A stretch of 48,377 nt of DNA, from positions 1-48,377 of the forward strand of contig JAURWD010000101.1 in NCBI GenBank assembly GCA_030655145.1, read 5' to 3'. The notes beneath the pieces were generated by a model. That model had not been told where the DNA came from and searched no databases. It saw only the letters and a list, made by a program, of their open reading frames with translations. Both the position numbers and the translations under genes were made by a program. Below are positions 34,461 through 43,174 of this stretch, one piece after another; the first letter of the stretch is position 1; every line of letters begins with the position of its first letter. The stretch comes from Ferruginibacter sp. GTDB taxonomy: Bacteria > Bacteroidota > Bacteroidia > Chitinophagales > Chitinophagaceae.

Positions 34461-34955
34461 GTGAAACAAATTTCTTTTTCGATTACATCGAAACTTAATT
34501 TTTTTGTCGCCCTTGGTTTTATTTGCTTCGCGGCTGGCTGTGCGAAGACGGAGGTGTTTGAAAAAAATACGCCTATCTCGAAGCATGAATGGAAATATGA
34601 CCTGAAACCCGCTTTTGATTTTACCATCACCGATACAGCCTCCCAGTACAATCTTTACATAGTTTTACGCCATACCGATGCTTACCGGTATAATAATATC
34701 TGGCTGAATGTAGGCACCGAAGCTCCGGGAGATTCCCTCAGATACCAGCGTTTCGATTTGCAGCTTGGCACCGATGCTACTGGTTGGGAAGGAACCGGCA
34801 TGGGTGATATTTGGGAGGTGCGGAAATCCGTAACGCGTGGTCCGTTTAAATTTAATAAGTCTGGTATTTATAAATTCGTCATAGCCCAGGTGATGCGGGA
34901 GAACCCGTTGACGGGCGTGATGAGTGTTGGCGTACGGGTAGAGAAAGTAAAATAG
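34461..34955 (+). CDS. gldH: Gliding motility lipoprotein GldH
   Basis: 164 residues from GTG at 34461, giving signal peptide (M)KQISFSITSKLNFFVALGF and lipobox FAAGC. An in-frame ATG at 34398 would add 21 residues with a poor signal and overlap yicC by 11 bases, so I prefer GTG. The body has the GldH pattern: W-K-Y-D-L-K-P-A-F-D-F-T-I-T-D, NLYIVLRHTDAYRYNNIWL, and a C-terminal IYKFVIAQVMRENPL. GldH is an outer-membrane-associated lipoprotein required for Bacteroidota gliding in Flavobacterium. A kinase/regulator pair follows after 36 bases. Confidence 0.88.
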   Translation: MKQISFSITSKLNFFVALGFICFAAGCAKTEVFEKNTPISKHEWKYDLKPAFDFTITDTASQYNLYIVLRHTDAYRYNNIWLNVGTEAPGDSLRYQRFDLQLGTDATGWEGTGMGDIWEVRKSVTRGPFKFNKSGIYKFVIAQVMRENPLTGVMSVGVRVEKVK

Positions 34956-34991
34956 CCGAAGTTCTCTTCCGTCCTTCTTTGTATCTCAGCA

Positions 34992-35981
34992 ATGTCATTC
35001 TCCTTACATAAAACACGTCGCCTTCGGCTGATCTTCCTGGTATACTGGTTCCTGTTATCCTACATCATTGCAGCCTTGGTATGGTGGTTCATTGCTTTGA
35101 ACCAGCAGAACCGTTTTATGGCTGAGCATGAGATCTCTAAACTTAAAATGGATGACCCGCTTTTCGAATCTGCTTATAACGAGATCAAAAGTTTTGAAGA
35201 CCGGAAAACAGCACAATACCTGGGTGAAGGAGCGATCTTTTTATTGTTGATCCTGGCCGGCGCATTTTTTATTTACAAGGCCGTACGCCGGCAGTTCAGA
35301 TCCGCACAACAGCAGCAAAATTTCATGATGGCCATCACCCATGAACTAAAAACGCCCATCGCCATCACGAAGCTCAACCTGGAAACGCTGCAGAAACGCA
35401 AGCTCGAAGAAGGGCAACAACAGAAGCTGATTCAAAATACCATCCAGGAAGCCAACCGGTTGAATGCGCTTTGCAACAACATGTTGCTCGCTTCACAGAT
35501 GGAAGCTGGCGATAACCCGGTTGCAATGGAAGAGATCGACCTTACCGGCCTGGTGCAGGACTGTGTACAGGATTTCATTACACGTTTTCCGCAACGCATT
35601 CTTGAAACCGAGCTTGAACCAGAAATTAGTGTAGAGGGAGATGTGTTGCTTTTACAGATGGCCGTGAATAATCTCATTGACAATTCCATCAAATACACGC
35701 CACGCGAATCGCCTGTCAAGATCATCCTTGAAGAGCACGATAAAAAAATTCACCTCACTGTGAGCGACCAGGGAAAGGGAATAGAAGACAGCGAAAAGAA
35801 AAAAGTGTTCGACAAGTTTTATCGCGTTGGTAACAAAGCCACGAGGGAGGCAAAGGGCACAGGACTTGGATTATTTTTAACGAAGAAAATTGCTGCTCAA
35901 CACAAGGGCAGGTTAGTGCTTTCAGATAATCACCCCACGGGAAGTAATTTTACAATCATTCTCAACAAGAGCGGTAGGTAG
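34992..35981 (+). CDS. Membrane sensor histidine kinase
   Basis: 329 residues. Two membrane helices (about 13-36 and 76-98) flank a short 40-residue periplasmic loop. The dimerisation helix has FMMAITHELKTPIAI with His117, then the ATPase part shows NLIDNSIKYTP (N box), VSDQGKGIED (G1) and GTGLGLFLTKKI (G2). No HAMP or PAS domain is visible. The input signal is unknown; the tiny loop suggests sensing within the membrane or via a partner. The OmpR-type regulator follows 48 bases later and should be its partner. It lies downstream of gldH, probably in the same operon. Confidence 0.93.
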   Translation: MSFSLHKTRRLRLIFLVYWFLLSYIIAALVWWFIALNQQNRFMAEHEISKLKMDDPLFESAYNEIKSFEDRKTAQYLGEGAIFLLLILAGAFFIYKAVRRQFRSAQQQQNFMMAITHELKTPIAITKLNLETLQKRKLEEGQQQKLIQNTIQEANRLNALCNNMLLASQMEAGDNPVAMEEIDLTGLVQDCVQDFITRFPQRILETELEPEISVEGDVLLLQMAVNNLIDNSIKYTPRESPVKIILEEHDKKIHLTVSDQGKGIEDSEKKKVFDKFYRVGNKATREAKGTGLGLFLTKKIAAQHKGRLVLSDNHPTGSNFTIILNKSGR

Positions 35982-36029
35982 ATTACAAAATCCTTTTACA
36001 TTAAAGAAATTGACCACCAGGTCCCCGCT

Positions 36030-36734
36030 ATGGCGCAACAAAAGATATCAATACTGTTAGTTGAAGATGAGGAAAATCTGCAGGAAGCGTTAAAGCTGAA
36101 TCTGGAATTAGAAGGGTACGAAGTAACCAGTGCCTGGGATGGACTTGAGGCTTTGAAGGCAATTCAACAGGAACATTTCGACCTCATGATCCTCGACGTG
36201 ATGTTACCGGAAATGGATGGCATCAGTGTTTGCGAGAACATCCGGTTACAAAACAATGATATCCCGATCCTGATCCTCAGTGCCCGCAACAACAGCGCTG
36301 ACCGGGTGCTCGGACTTAAGAAAGGCGCGGATGACTACCTGACGAAACCCTTCAACCTGGAAGAGCTTTTATTGAGGGTAAATAAGCTTGTCGATAAAAG
36401 CCACCGCCTCACAGCACGGAAACCATTAGACGCTGTTTATAAATTTGGAAAGAACCAGGTTGATTTCAAAGCCCTGGAATGTATCACTAAAGATGGTGAA
36501 CGCATCATGCTCACGAAGAAGGAGATCATGCTGCTGAAATTACTCATTGAAAATAAAAATGAAGTCGTTACCCGGGAGAAGATCCTACAAGCCGTTTGGG
36601 GTTATAATGTGTACCCGACTACCCGAACCATAGATAACTTTATTCTGAGCTTTCGAAAATACTTTGAAGAAGATAGTCGCAATCCCCAGTACTTTCATTC
36701 CGTACGGGGTATCGGGTATAAATTTACGACGTAG
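36030..36734 (+). CDS. OmpR/PhoB-family response regulator
   Basis: 234 residues. The receiver domain has E12, D13 and the phosphoacceptor D56 in LMILDVMLPEMDG, with KKGADDYLTKPFNLEELLLR. The winged-helix DNA-binding domain (about 135-234) has LTKKEIMLLKLLIENKNEVVTREKIL and RTIDNFILSFRKYF, ending in HSVRGIGYKFTT. It is the partner of the kinase just upstream. Its last 11 bases overlap the 3' end of convergent batD, so the two transcripts must be partly antisense. Targets unknown. Confidence 0.95.
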   Translation: MAQQKISILLVEDEENLQEALKLNLELEGYEVTSAWDGLEALKAIQQEHFDLMILDVMLPEMDGISVCENIRLQNNDIPILILSARNNSADRVLGLKKGADDYLTKPFNLEELLLRVNKLVDKSHRLTARKPLDAVYKFGKNQVDFKALECITKDGERIMLTKKEIMLLKLLIENKNEVVTREKILQAVWGYNVYPTTRTIDNFILSFRKYFEEDSRNPQYFHSVRGIGYKFTT

Positions 36735-38610
36735 ACCCGTTCAGCTTATGCACCAGCTGGTCGGCGGTGTTATACATTTCCTCCATCTTTTCCTGTTCTG
36801 AAAATGGGGTATATAACTGCCATTCGATGGCGTCAAGCAATTGATGGATTTCGAGGCAGGTGTTTACCGAAATGCCCCGTTTGTCCGCTTCTTCCGCAAT
36901 CGTTTTTTTGTTGATGGTTTCTACAGGAAGCTGGAATTTATCCGCCAGGAATTTTCTAAAATCTTTATTGAGCGTTTCGTAAAAGAATTTTGGATGCTGC
37001 GACACCAGTTGTTCTTCCGTGTTGCGCAATGGGTTGTAATCGATCGGGGCGGCGGCCAACATCACCGGGGTTTGCGCACTCGCTTTCGCGATCACATTCT
37101 CTTCGTAAACCACCCTTCGTTTATCTTTCCGAAGCCAAAGAAATATACCGGTGATCATCAGGATACCTAAGGGTGCAATGATCAGCCACCGGTTATGAAA
37201 GATCAGGTTGAAAAATTCTCCCTTGCTATTGACAGTTCCGGGCTGTTTTAGGGCATTGGTTACCTTTCCCGTACCGTTGGTGACGGTGATATTAAATGGT
37301 TTGGTTGTAAGTGTTTGATAACTGTTCTTTTTTACATCAAAAAAGTTGAAGGATACTGCCGGCAAAGTATAGTTGCCTGCCTTCGCTACCGTAAATGGGT
37401 ATTCGAAAACTTTCATGCCGCTTACAGGCACTGCATATTTGTTCAACTGCTCGCGGGTGCCGGGATCATAACTCTCGATACCTGCCGGCCAGGATACATC
37501 GGGCGCATTGATCATCGTCATATTTCCTTCACCACTCAATACGACCCGCAAGGTGGCGGCATCATCCGTCGTAAAACTTACTTTGTCTACCGCAGACTCA
37601 ATAGTAAAATTGCCGACAGCTCCATTGAACAGCAGCGTCTTGTTGGCTTCTGGGAGGGGCTTTACGGTAATAAATACCGGTGTACTACGCAGGGTAACTT
37701 TTTCGTCGTGCAGTCCCTGGGACGGAATATTTGCCTGGTTGAAATCATGAAACAGGCCACTCAGATCATTCTGTTGCAGCAGGTATTCCTCTTTAATAAA
37801 ATGAATGTGATTTTCAACCTCTGCACTTTCCAACTCTATCACGCCGGTTTGTAAGGGATACAATTGTGATTTACGGAGCGTGTACACATTGTACTCCCGG
37901 CCATTTAATTTTTCAACTGAATAATAGGTGTTCCCGGGTGGCAACAGATCTATTACGGAGAAGCCATTAAAAGAAGGATTTTTTACAATGCTACTTTCTG
38001 ATTTTAACCGCGTGTACAATTTGTAAACCACCACGATGGGTTCGCCTTCAAAACAACTCCGCTTGTCAACATCTACTTTTATAAAAATGTTTTTATTGAT
38101 CTTGTCCGCGGCATTTTCACCTTTTTTTAAAATGAAGTCCCGATCGCCTGGCCGAACCACTGGTTCGGAAAATGGTTCGTCTTGCAGGTTATAATTGCTG
38201 CCGGCACTGGATGTATTTTCGTTCGTAACGGTCAGGACTACACGATTGGTTTTAAAGGTTTTTCCATCCGCGTCCGCGATCACTGGCTCAATAACAATTT
38301 TGCCTTTTCGACGAGGGCGGACCAGGTAGGTTACACCAATGTAGCGACGTGTAACGCCGTTGATACTCTCCATACCAGTTTCCTGGTTGGGGCCACTTAC
38401 AACAATAAAATCTTTGAGATTTGGAGGGCTGATGCGATCGACCTTGGTTGCATTGTCAATGGCGAATCTTAATTCGGCGGTTTCATTTTTACCGATCGTT
38501 GCAGGGGAAATGGTTGCGCTGAATTTTACCTGTGCAGGCGATTCCAAATGACACATTGCTGTTAATAGTACGGAAAGAAGAACATATATTTTTTTCGAGA
38601 GCAGTACCAT
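36724..38610 (-). CDS. batD: BatD (oxygen tolerance) family protein
   Basis: 628 residues from the ATG at 38610, which opens a signal peptide (MVLLSKKIYVLLSVLLTAMC); an earlier ATG at 38646 makes it worse. The large periplasmic part consists of beta-sandwich repeats starting VKFSATISPATIGKNETAEL. It has EPIVVVYKLYTR and PAVSFNFFDVKKNSY, the latter near the end of the repeats. A single membrane helix lies near residues 485-505 (WLIIAPLGILMITGIFLWL), and a helical cytoplasmic tail follows. BatD usually sits in a batABCDE operon with MoxR; none of those genes is here. Function is linked to aerotolerance in Bacteroides and is otherwise unclear. Confidence 0.85.
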   Translation of the reverse strand: MVLLSKKIYVLLSVLLTAMCHLESPAQVKFSATISPATIGKNETAELRFAIDNATKVDRISPPNLKDFIVVSGPNQETGMESINGVTRRYIGVTYLVRPRRKGKIVIEPVIADADGKTFKTNRVVLTVTNENTSSAGSNYNLQDEPFSEPVVRPGDRDFILKKGENAADKINKNIFIKVDVDKRSCFEGEPIVVVYKLYTRLKSESSIVKNPSFNGFSVIDLLPPGNTYYSVEKLNGREYNVYTLRKSQLYPLQTGVIELESAEVENHIHFIKEEYLLQQNDLSGLFHDFNQANIPSQGLHDEKVTLRSTPVFITVKPLPEANKTLLFNGAVGNFTIESAVDKVSFTTDDAATLRVVLSGEGNMTMINAPDVSWPAGIESYDPGTREQLNKYAVPVSGMKVFEYPFTVAKAGNYTLPAVSFNFFDVKKNSYQTLTTKPFNITVTNGTGKVTNALKQPGTVNSKGEFFNLIFHNRWLIIAPLGILMITGIFLWLRKDKRRVVYEENVIAKASAQTPVMLAAAPIDYNPLRNTEEQLVSQHPKFFYETLNKDFRKFLADKFQLPVETINKKTIAEEADKRGISVNTCLEIHQLLDAIEWQLYTPFSEQEKMEEMYNTADQLVHKLNGSTS

Positions 38611-38761
38611 AATCCGGCGTAAAATTAGACCATACCTCAGCGGCAAAGAAATAAATGAGATGGATGGATATAAAAAATCTGTTAATTATACCTTTTCAAC
38701 GGGGGTGGAACTGGAACTGTGTTAATGCAAACCAAAGATTAATTGATTTGGCGATGTTATG

Positions 38762-39520
38762 TTAAGGCAGATCACCCAGCATTGGCCGAAAGATGATGTC
38801 TTCAACAACCGCCTGCGGAGACAGTTTCGTGGTGGCCACAACCATCGTAGCAATATCCGTGGCTTCCATGATGCGCCCGGTCGAGTTGTCGAAGCCGCTC
38901 CACGAATCACTCATGACGGCACCAGGTAAAATCGCGGTTACTTTGATATGGTGTTGTTTTAACTCTTCCCGCAGATTTTTACTAAAGCCCAGGAGTGCAT
39001 ATTTACTGATGCCATAGCTACCGCCGTTAGGATATGCATCCAACGATGCGATGGAACACATATTAAAAATGTGACCTTGCCTGGCAGCGATCATGTGTTG
39101 GATCAAATGCCGCGTAAGGTGATAGGCACTGTAGAGGTTGCCTGCCATCATCGTCTCCAACGCACCGGCAGTTTCATCATAAATATTTCCTGGCGTAAAG
39201 GTGCCGGCGTTATTGACCAGCACATCGATCCTGCCGGATGTGGTCGCTTTAATTTCTTCCAACACCCAATTACCAAACAAGTGTACACCTGCGGTGTCAG
39301 ACAGATCTGCCGGTTGCCCCTTGACCAGGGCGCCAGGAAAAGATGCCTGGATTTCAGCGATGGTATGGTAAAGCGACACTTCGTTGCGGGCGCAGATATA
39401 CACGGCGGCATTCTCGCGCGCAAAAGCCACTGCGAGGGCTTTTCCGATGCCTTTGGAGCCACCGGTGATCACGATGTTTTTACGTTCTGTTGTACTATCC
39501 CCCGGGTTTTGACGTTCCAT
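38762..39520 (-). CDS. Short-chain dehydrogenase/reductase
   Basis: 252 residues from the ATG at 39520; an upstream extension to 39604 is not family-like and would run into yjjG. NAD(P)-binding GGSKGIGKALA, NNAGT, the catalytic serine region MCSIAS and Y-G-I-S-K give a classical SDR. Basic residues after the second strand (CARNE) suggest NADPH. Relatives include sepiapterin-reductase-like and 3-oxoacyl-reductase-like enzymes; the substrate is unknown. It is divergent from the yjjG-type gene over a 73-base gap. Confidence 0.88.
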   Translation of the reverse strand: MERQNPGDSTTERKNIVITGGSKGIGKALAVAFARENAAVYICARNEVSLYHTIAEIQASFPGALVKGQPADLSDTAGVHLFGNWVLEEIKATTSGRIDVLVNNAGTFTPGNIYDETAGALETMMAGNLYSAYHLTRHLIQHMIAARQGHIFNMCSIASLDAYPNGGSYGISKYALLGFSKNLREELKQHHIKVTAILPGAVMSDSWSGFDNSTGRIMEATDIATMVVATTKLSPQAVVEDIIFRPMLGDLP

Positions 39521-39593
39521 ATTAAGCCGCTTGGTGTAATTTGCAAGATTAATACAATAATACAAAAAAGGCCGCCGAGGCTGGGTTCCGCAT

Positions 39594-40289
39594 ATGAAAT
39601 ACAAACATCTTTTTTTTGATCTCGATCATACCCTTTGGGATTTTGATGCCAATGCAAAGGTTGCGCTCGCAGAAATTTATGGCTGGTTTGAATTGGATAA
39701 AAAAGGTGTGCTTCCTTTTGATGCCTTCTACCTCCACTATCTCCACCACAATGAGATTCTCTGGGATCGATACATGAAAGGATTCATTACCAGCGATGAT
39801 CTAAAATGGAAAAGAATGTGGCGCACCTTGCTCGAGTTTAAGATCGGCGATGAGCAACTTGCAAGAGACATGGGCAAGAAATTTTTAGAAACGCTACCAA
39901 CGCAGAAGTTGTTATTTCCTCACACCATTGAAATATTGCAGTACCTCGAGAATAAAGGTTATCACCTGCATTTAATAACCAACGGCTTTGAGAAAGTGCA
40001 ATGGAACAAACTCAATAGCAGCGGGCTGGGAAATTTCTTTAAACAAGTGATCACCTCAGAATCAAGCAACAGCCTGAAACCTAAGAAAGAAATATTTCAT
40101 TATGCCGTAACGAAAGCAGGAGCAAGTTTTACCGACAGTATCATGCTGGGCGATAACCTCGACGCTGATATCATCGGAGCCATCAATGCCGGGATGGATT
40201 CAGTATTTGTTAACCACATCAACAAACAAACCGAGTTGAAACCAACCTATACCATCACCCATTTAAAAGAACTCGAGGCTATATTTTAG
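39594..40289 (+). CDS. YjjG-family pyrimidine nucleotidase (HAD)
   Basis: 231 residues. HAD motif I is FFDLDHTLWDF (D-x-D-x-T), motif II LITNG, motif III SLKPKKEIF, and motif IV MLGDNLDADIIGA. The pattern FDLDHTLWDFDANA is typical of the YjjG group, which dephosphorylates noncanonical pyrimidine nucleotides in E. coli. Cytoplasmic, no signal peptide. It ends at a shared bidirectional terminator with the small minus-strand gene at 40355. The exact substrate is inferred from family. Confidence 0.9.
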   Translation: MKYKHLFFDLDHTLWDFDANAKVALAEIYGWFELDKKGVLPFDAFYLHYLHHNEILWDRYMKGFITSDDLKWKRMWRTLLEFKIGDEQLARDMGKKFLETLPTQKLLFPHTIEILQYLENKGYHLHLITNGFEKVQWNKLNSSGLGNFFKQVITSESSNSLKPKKEIFHYAVTKAGASFTDSIMLGDNLDADIIGAINAGMDSVFVNHINKQTELKPTYTITHLKELEAIF

Positions 40290-40303
40290 AACTTTGCGAC
40301 AAT

Positions 40304-40333
40304 AAAAAAACCTCCCGTTTGGAAGGTTTTTTT
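40304..40333. terminator. Bidirectional terminator after yjjG-type gene
   Basis: AAAAAAACCTCCC pairs with GGAAGGTTTTTTT around GTTT with one mismatch. The A-run and T-run let it work on both strands: for the plus-strand nucleotidase and the minus-strand small gene ending at 40355. Confidence 0.8.
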
Positions 40334-40354
40334 ATATGATCTTACGAAGTGCTT

Positions 40355-40519
40355 TTACAGTTTAGCAGTTTTCGATTTTTCTTTAGCTGTAGATTCTTCA
40401 GTCGACTTTGAGCAGCAGCTTTTACCTTTTGCACATTTTTTCTTTTTCTTGCCGGTGTCAGCCATACTTACGCCTGTGATCATTAAACCTGCAACTGCCA
40501 ACAAAAATACTTTTTTCAT
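40355..40519 (-). CDS. Small secreted Lys/Cys-rich protein, 54 residues
   Basis: 54 residues. A signal peptide (MKKVFLLAVAGLMITGVSMA) is followed by a mature part of about 34 residues that is almost all polar: five consecutive Lys at 24-28, Cys29, Cys35 and Cys36, then alternating Ser/Thr/Glu/Lys to the end. It has its own near-consensus promoter (40549-40578) and terminator, which supports it as real. The three cysteines and many lysines might bind metal or stay near the cell wall; this is only inference. It resembles short Bacteroidota proteins with CCS-type motifs, but I cannot name a family. Confidence 0.7.
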   Translation of the reverse strand: MKKVFLLAVAGLMITGVSMADTGKKKKKCAKGKSCCSKSTEESTAKEKSKTAKL

Positions 40520-40548
40520 AATCGAAGTTTTAGTGTGTTTAATTAACG

Positions 40549-40578
40549 TGAATATAAGTCCAATATTACAATTGTCAA
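40549..40578 (-). promoter_or_regulatory. Promoter of small Lys/Cys-rich protein
   Basis: On the minus strand: TTG (40578-40576), exactly 19 bases, then TATATTCA (40556-40549), close to TAnnTTTG. The ATG at 40519 lies 29 bases past the box. Confidence 0.5.
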
Positions 40579-40617
40579 AGGCGCTGGACGTTTTTTAACA
40601 AGTTGAAAAGAGGAAAT

Positions 40618-41280
40618 CTAAGCTGAGATGGTCGCCACAACAGTCACACCACCTTGCACCATCTGGTTGAGTTCTACATTCACCTTGGTGCCGATGGGTA
40701 ACAACAGGTCGACCCGGCTACCAAATTTTATGAAACCCATTTCGCTTGCCTGGTTAACTTTCTGGCCAACCTGCATGTAATTGATGATTCTTTTGGCGAG
40801 GGCGCCGGCAATTTGTTTTACCAACACCTCATTGTTTCCCTTTTTAATTACAACTGAATGACGTTCGTTTTCAGTTGAAGATTTTGGATGCCAGGCCACG
40901 AGATATTTTCCTTTATGGTATTTGTTGTACACCACTTCCCCGTCGAGCGGACTTCTGTTTACATGCACATTCAAAGGACTCATAAAAATTGAAACCTGTA
41001 ATCGCTTGTCTTTAAAATATTCGGGGTCAACCACCTCTTCAATCACTACCACTTTACCGTCAGCGGGGGCGACAATAGCTGTGTCACTTAGCGTGAGTTT
41101 CCTGTCAGGTATCCTGAAAAAAGAAATGAGAAATATCAGCAGGCCAAGCGTCGCGAAGAAGATGATCCATCCAAGAACCGGAAGGCTGGCGCTTAAAAAA
41201 TAAAAGAAGATCAGGTTGATCGCCCCAAAGATCATGGCGCCGATAGCAATACTTTTATATCCTTCTCTATGTATTGTCAT
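40618..41280 (-). CDS. psd: Phosphatidylserine decarboxylase
   Basis: 220 residues from the ATG at 41280; the open frame runs on to 41364 but would overlap cdsA. This is the short PSD type. Two membrane helices lie in the first 60 residues, then IVAPADGKVVVIEEV, FMSPLNVHVNRSP, and the self-cleavage site GFIKFGSRVDLLLP, where G-S is cut and the Ser becomes the pyruvoyl group. It makes phosphatidylethanolamine at the inner membrane. It follows cdsA by 56 bases, in the same pathway. Last gene of the CPBP-cdsA-psd unit. Confidence 0.93.
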   Translation of the reverse strand: MTIHREGYKSIAIGAMIFGAINLIFFYFLSASLPVLGWIIFFATLGLLIFLISFFRIPDRKLTLSDTAIVAPADGKVVVIEEVVDPEYFKDKRLQVSIFMSPLNVHVNRSPLDGEVVYNKYHKGKYLVAWHPKSSTENERHSVVIKKGNNEVLVKQIAGALAKRIINYMQVGQKVNQASEMGFIKFGSRVDLLLPIGTKVNVELNQMVQGGVTVVATISA

Positions 41281-41336
41281 GATGTTGATTGAAAGGCCAA
41301 AGATAAGCTTCGACAGGTAAGGTGCAAGCCAATTGG

Positions 41337-42041
41337 TTACACAAAAAATTCCAGGTACAGCCATACAAACGGAGTGGCTACCAGCAGTGAATCAAAGCGG
41401 TCAAGAAAACCTCCGTGCCCGGGCATGATGTTCCCGCTGTCCTTCACACTCGCCATGCGTTTGAGTTTGCTTTCCAACAGATCTCCAAGGGTTCCAAAAA
41501 CAGCGCAGATTCCCGCGATGATGAAATAGGTGTAGCGGTGTTCCAACGGAACGAAAAATCGCTCCGCGATCAACGGGAAAATAAATCCAATAGCAACCAC
41601 GCAGAGAATCGCTCCTCCCATCGTGCCTTCCCAGGTCTTCTTCGGCGAAATTTTAGAAAAAGGAGTCTTCCCGATAAAAGAACCCACGAGGTAAGCCATG
41701 GTATCATTCACCCAAATGCTGCAAATGATCAACAATGGAATGGTAACCCCAAAACTAAAATCTTTTCCCAGTCCCCTTAAATCGAAGAGCGTGGTACGCA
41801 GATCAACCAGCATTAGTATGGGCATCGTGATGTAAACGAGACCTGTAAAGAGGTAGGGGAAAAACCTGGTTACATATATCCTTTTCAGCAGTTTGATAAA
41901 TTCATACCAGCAACCAAAATGAATGAGCGTGAACAGGGCGAGGAAAGTCCATTCATTCACCAATAAACCCACCAGCATTACAGCAACGAACACGAGGGAA
42001 GTCAGGGCCCGAAGGCGAAATGTCTCTTTATTTAAAGCCAT
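41337..42041 (-). CDS. cdsA: Phosphatidate cytidylyltransferase
   Basis: 234 residues, somewhat shorter than the E. coli enzyme. Multiple membrane helices are visible, and KISPKKTWEG is followed by the CdsA signature S-K-L-K-R-x4-K-D-S-G-x2-M-P-G-H-G-G-F-L-D-R-F-D near residues 187-213. It makes CDP-diacylglycerol, the precursor of phosphatidylserine and phosphatidylglycerol. It begins 9 bases after the CPBP gene and is followed by psd, so the unit supplies phospholipid synthesis. Confidence 0.95.
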   Translation of the reverse strand: MALNKETFRLRALTSLVFVAVMLVGLLVNEWTFLALFTLIHFGCWYEFIKLLKRIYVTRFFPYLFTGLVYITMPILMLVDLRTTLFDLRGLGKDFSFGVTIPLLIICSIWVNDTMAYLVGSFIGKTPFSKISPKKTWEGTMGGAILCVVAIGFIFPLIAERFFVPLEHRYTYFIIAGICAVFGTLGDLLESKLKRMASVKDSGNIMPGHGGFLDRFDSLLVATPFVWLYLEFFV

Positions 42042-42050
42042 CAGGAAGGA

Positions 42051-43052
42051 TTATGCATTATTTTCTTTGAGGAGCGGATCATTTTCAAACGGGTTAGTAG
42101 TGTACTGCACACCAGGCATTTTAACCTCTTCGCCTGGCTGATCAATGAGTTTACCGCTGGCTTTTTCAAATAGCAGGGACAATCCATAAATAGCAGCCAG
42201 CCCAACTAGTCCATATATCAGCGGGAACCTATCGTCAATTTTTGTGGGATCAACAGCTTGGCCGGGTTTGGATGAAAAATACAGCACGGTAACAGCAACG
42301 CCGTTATTAACGAAATGTCCGAAAATACTTAACCAGATATTTCCCGTGCGATAATAAAACCATCCCAGCACGAAACCCAGCGCAAACCGGCTTAAGAAAC
42401 CGAGATAGGATAAATGTATGGCGCTAAAAACTATAGAGGTTAAAATGATCGCCAAAATGGGCATCTTAAACCACCGCGAGAAAAGATTCTGAATTCCACC
42501 CCTAAACAGCGTTTCTTCAAATACTGCCGGTAAAAACGCAATTACCAAAACAGACAACAGGTAATCACCAAAATTGTCCATCCGGGCAATTACCGCTACC
42601 TGTTTGTTATAAGCAATTTCTGCTTCTTTAAATTTCAGGAGTGTAGCTTTTGACCAGGGCAACATTTCAGTAAGTTCCTGCAGTGCGCTAACCACCGGGA
42701 ACGCCGCAAGCATCACGAACAAAACCACCAGTACCTGGGGAAAGTTCAGCTGGGAATTGAAGCCCAGGTGTTGAAATGCTTTTTTATGGCAAATCAGCGC
42801 GTATACGGCAGGTGGAATAAAAAACAGGAACAGGGTAGAAATGAATTGCATCCAGCGCAGTCGGCCAGCATTTTGCGGAACCAGGAAATCGTCCATCCAT
42901 TTGGTTCCTGACCCCATATTGCTAAAATCTATTTTACCAATCAGGGGAATCAGGCTGATTACGCCGCCGATCATCAAACCTGCACCACAAAAAGCGGTAA
43001 GTATGCCCAACTGGCTCCAGTAATTAAAACGCTTCGTCGCTAGGTGAGCCAT
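42051..43052 (-). CDS. CPBP-family intramembrane metalloprotease
   Basis: 333 residues with about eight membrane helices. The CPBP (Abi/CAAX) motifs are present: EETLFRGG (EExxxR), a His in HLSYLGFLSRFALGFVLGW, and FGHFVNNGV (HxxxN). Such proteins are related to Rce1 proteases, though bacterial substrates are mostly unknown. The C-terminal tail is hydrophilic and cytoplasmic (IDQPGEEVKMPGVQY). Nine bases separate it from cdsA, so it heads the lipid unit; a role in the membrane is likely, but the link to lipid synthesis is inferred. Confidence 0.9.
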   Translation of the reverse strand: MAHLATKRFNYWSQLGILTAFCGAGLMIGGVISLIPLIGKIDFSNMGSGTKWMDDFLVPQNAGRLRWMQFISTLFLFFIPPAVYALICHKKAFQHLGFNSQLNFPQVLVVLFVMLAAFPVVSALQELTEMLPWSKATLLKFKEAEIAYNKQVAVIARMDNFGDYLLSVLVIAFLPAVFEETLFRGGIQNLFSRWFKMPILAIILTSIVFSAIHLSYLGFLSRFALGFVLGWFYYRTGNIWLSIFGHFVNNGVAVTVLYFSSKPGQAVDPTKIDDRFPLIYGLVGLAAIYGLSLLFEKASGKLIDQPGEEVKMPGVQYTTNPFENDPLLKENNA

Positions 43053-43174
43053 AGTGTTTGCTTATAAGTGCGTAAATTTACAGCCAAAAACTATACGCCT
43101 CTTAGTTTATCATCCCCGCTGCGGCAGGTTTCCCTTTAATAAACTACGGTGCGATTAATTTATTGTAATAAGAT

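Noticed and set aside
39071-39619. 182-residue plus-strand frame overlapping the SDR gene
   Set aside because: Antisense to a clear SDR; no signal or domain.
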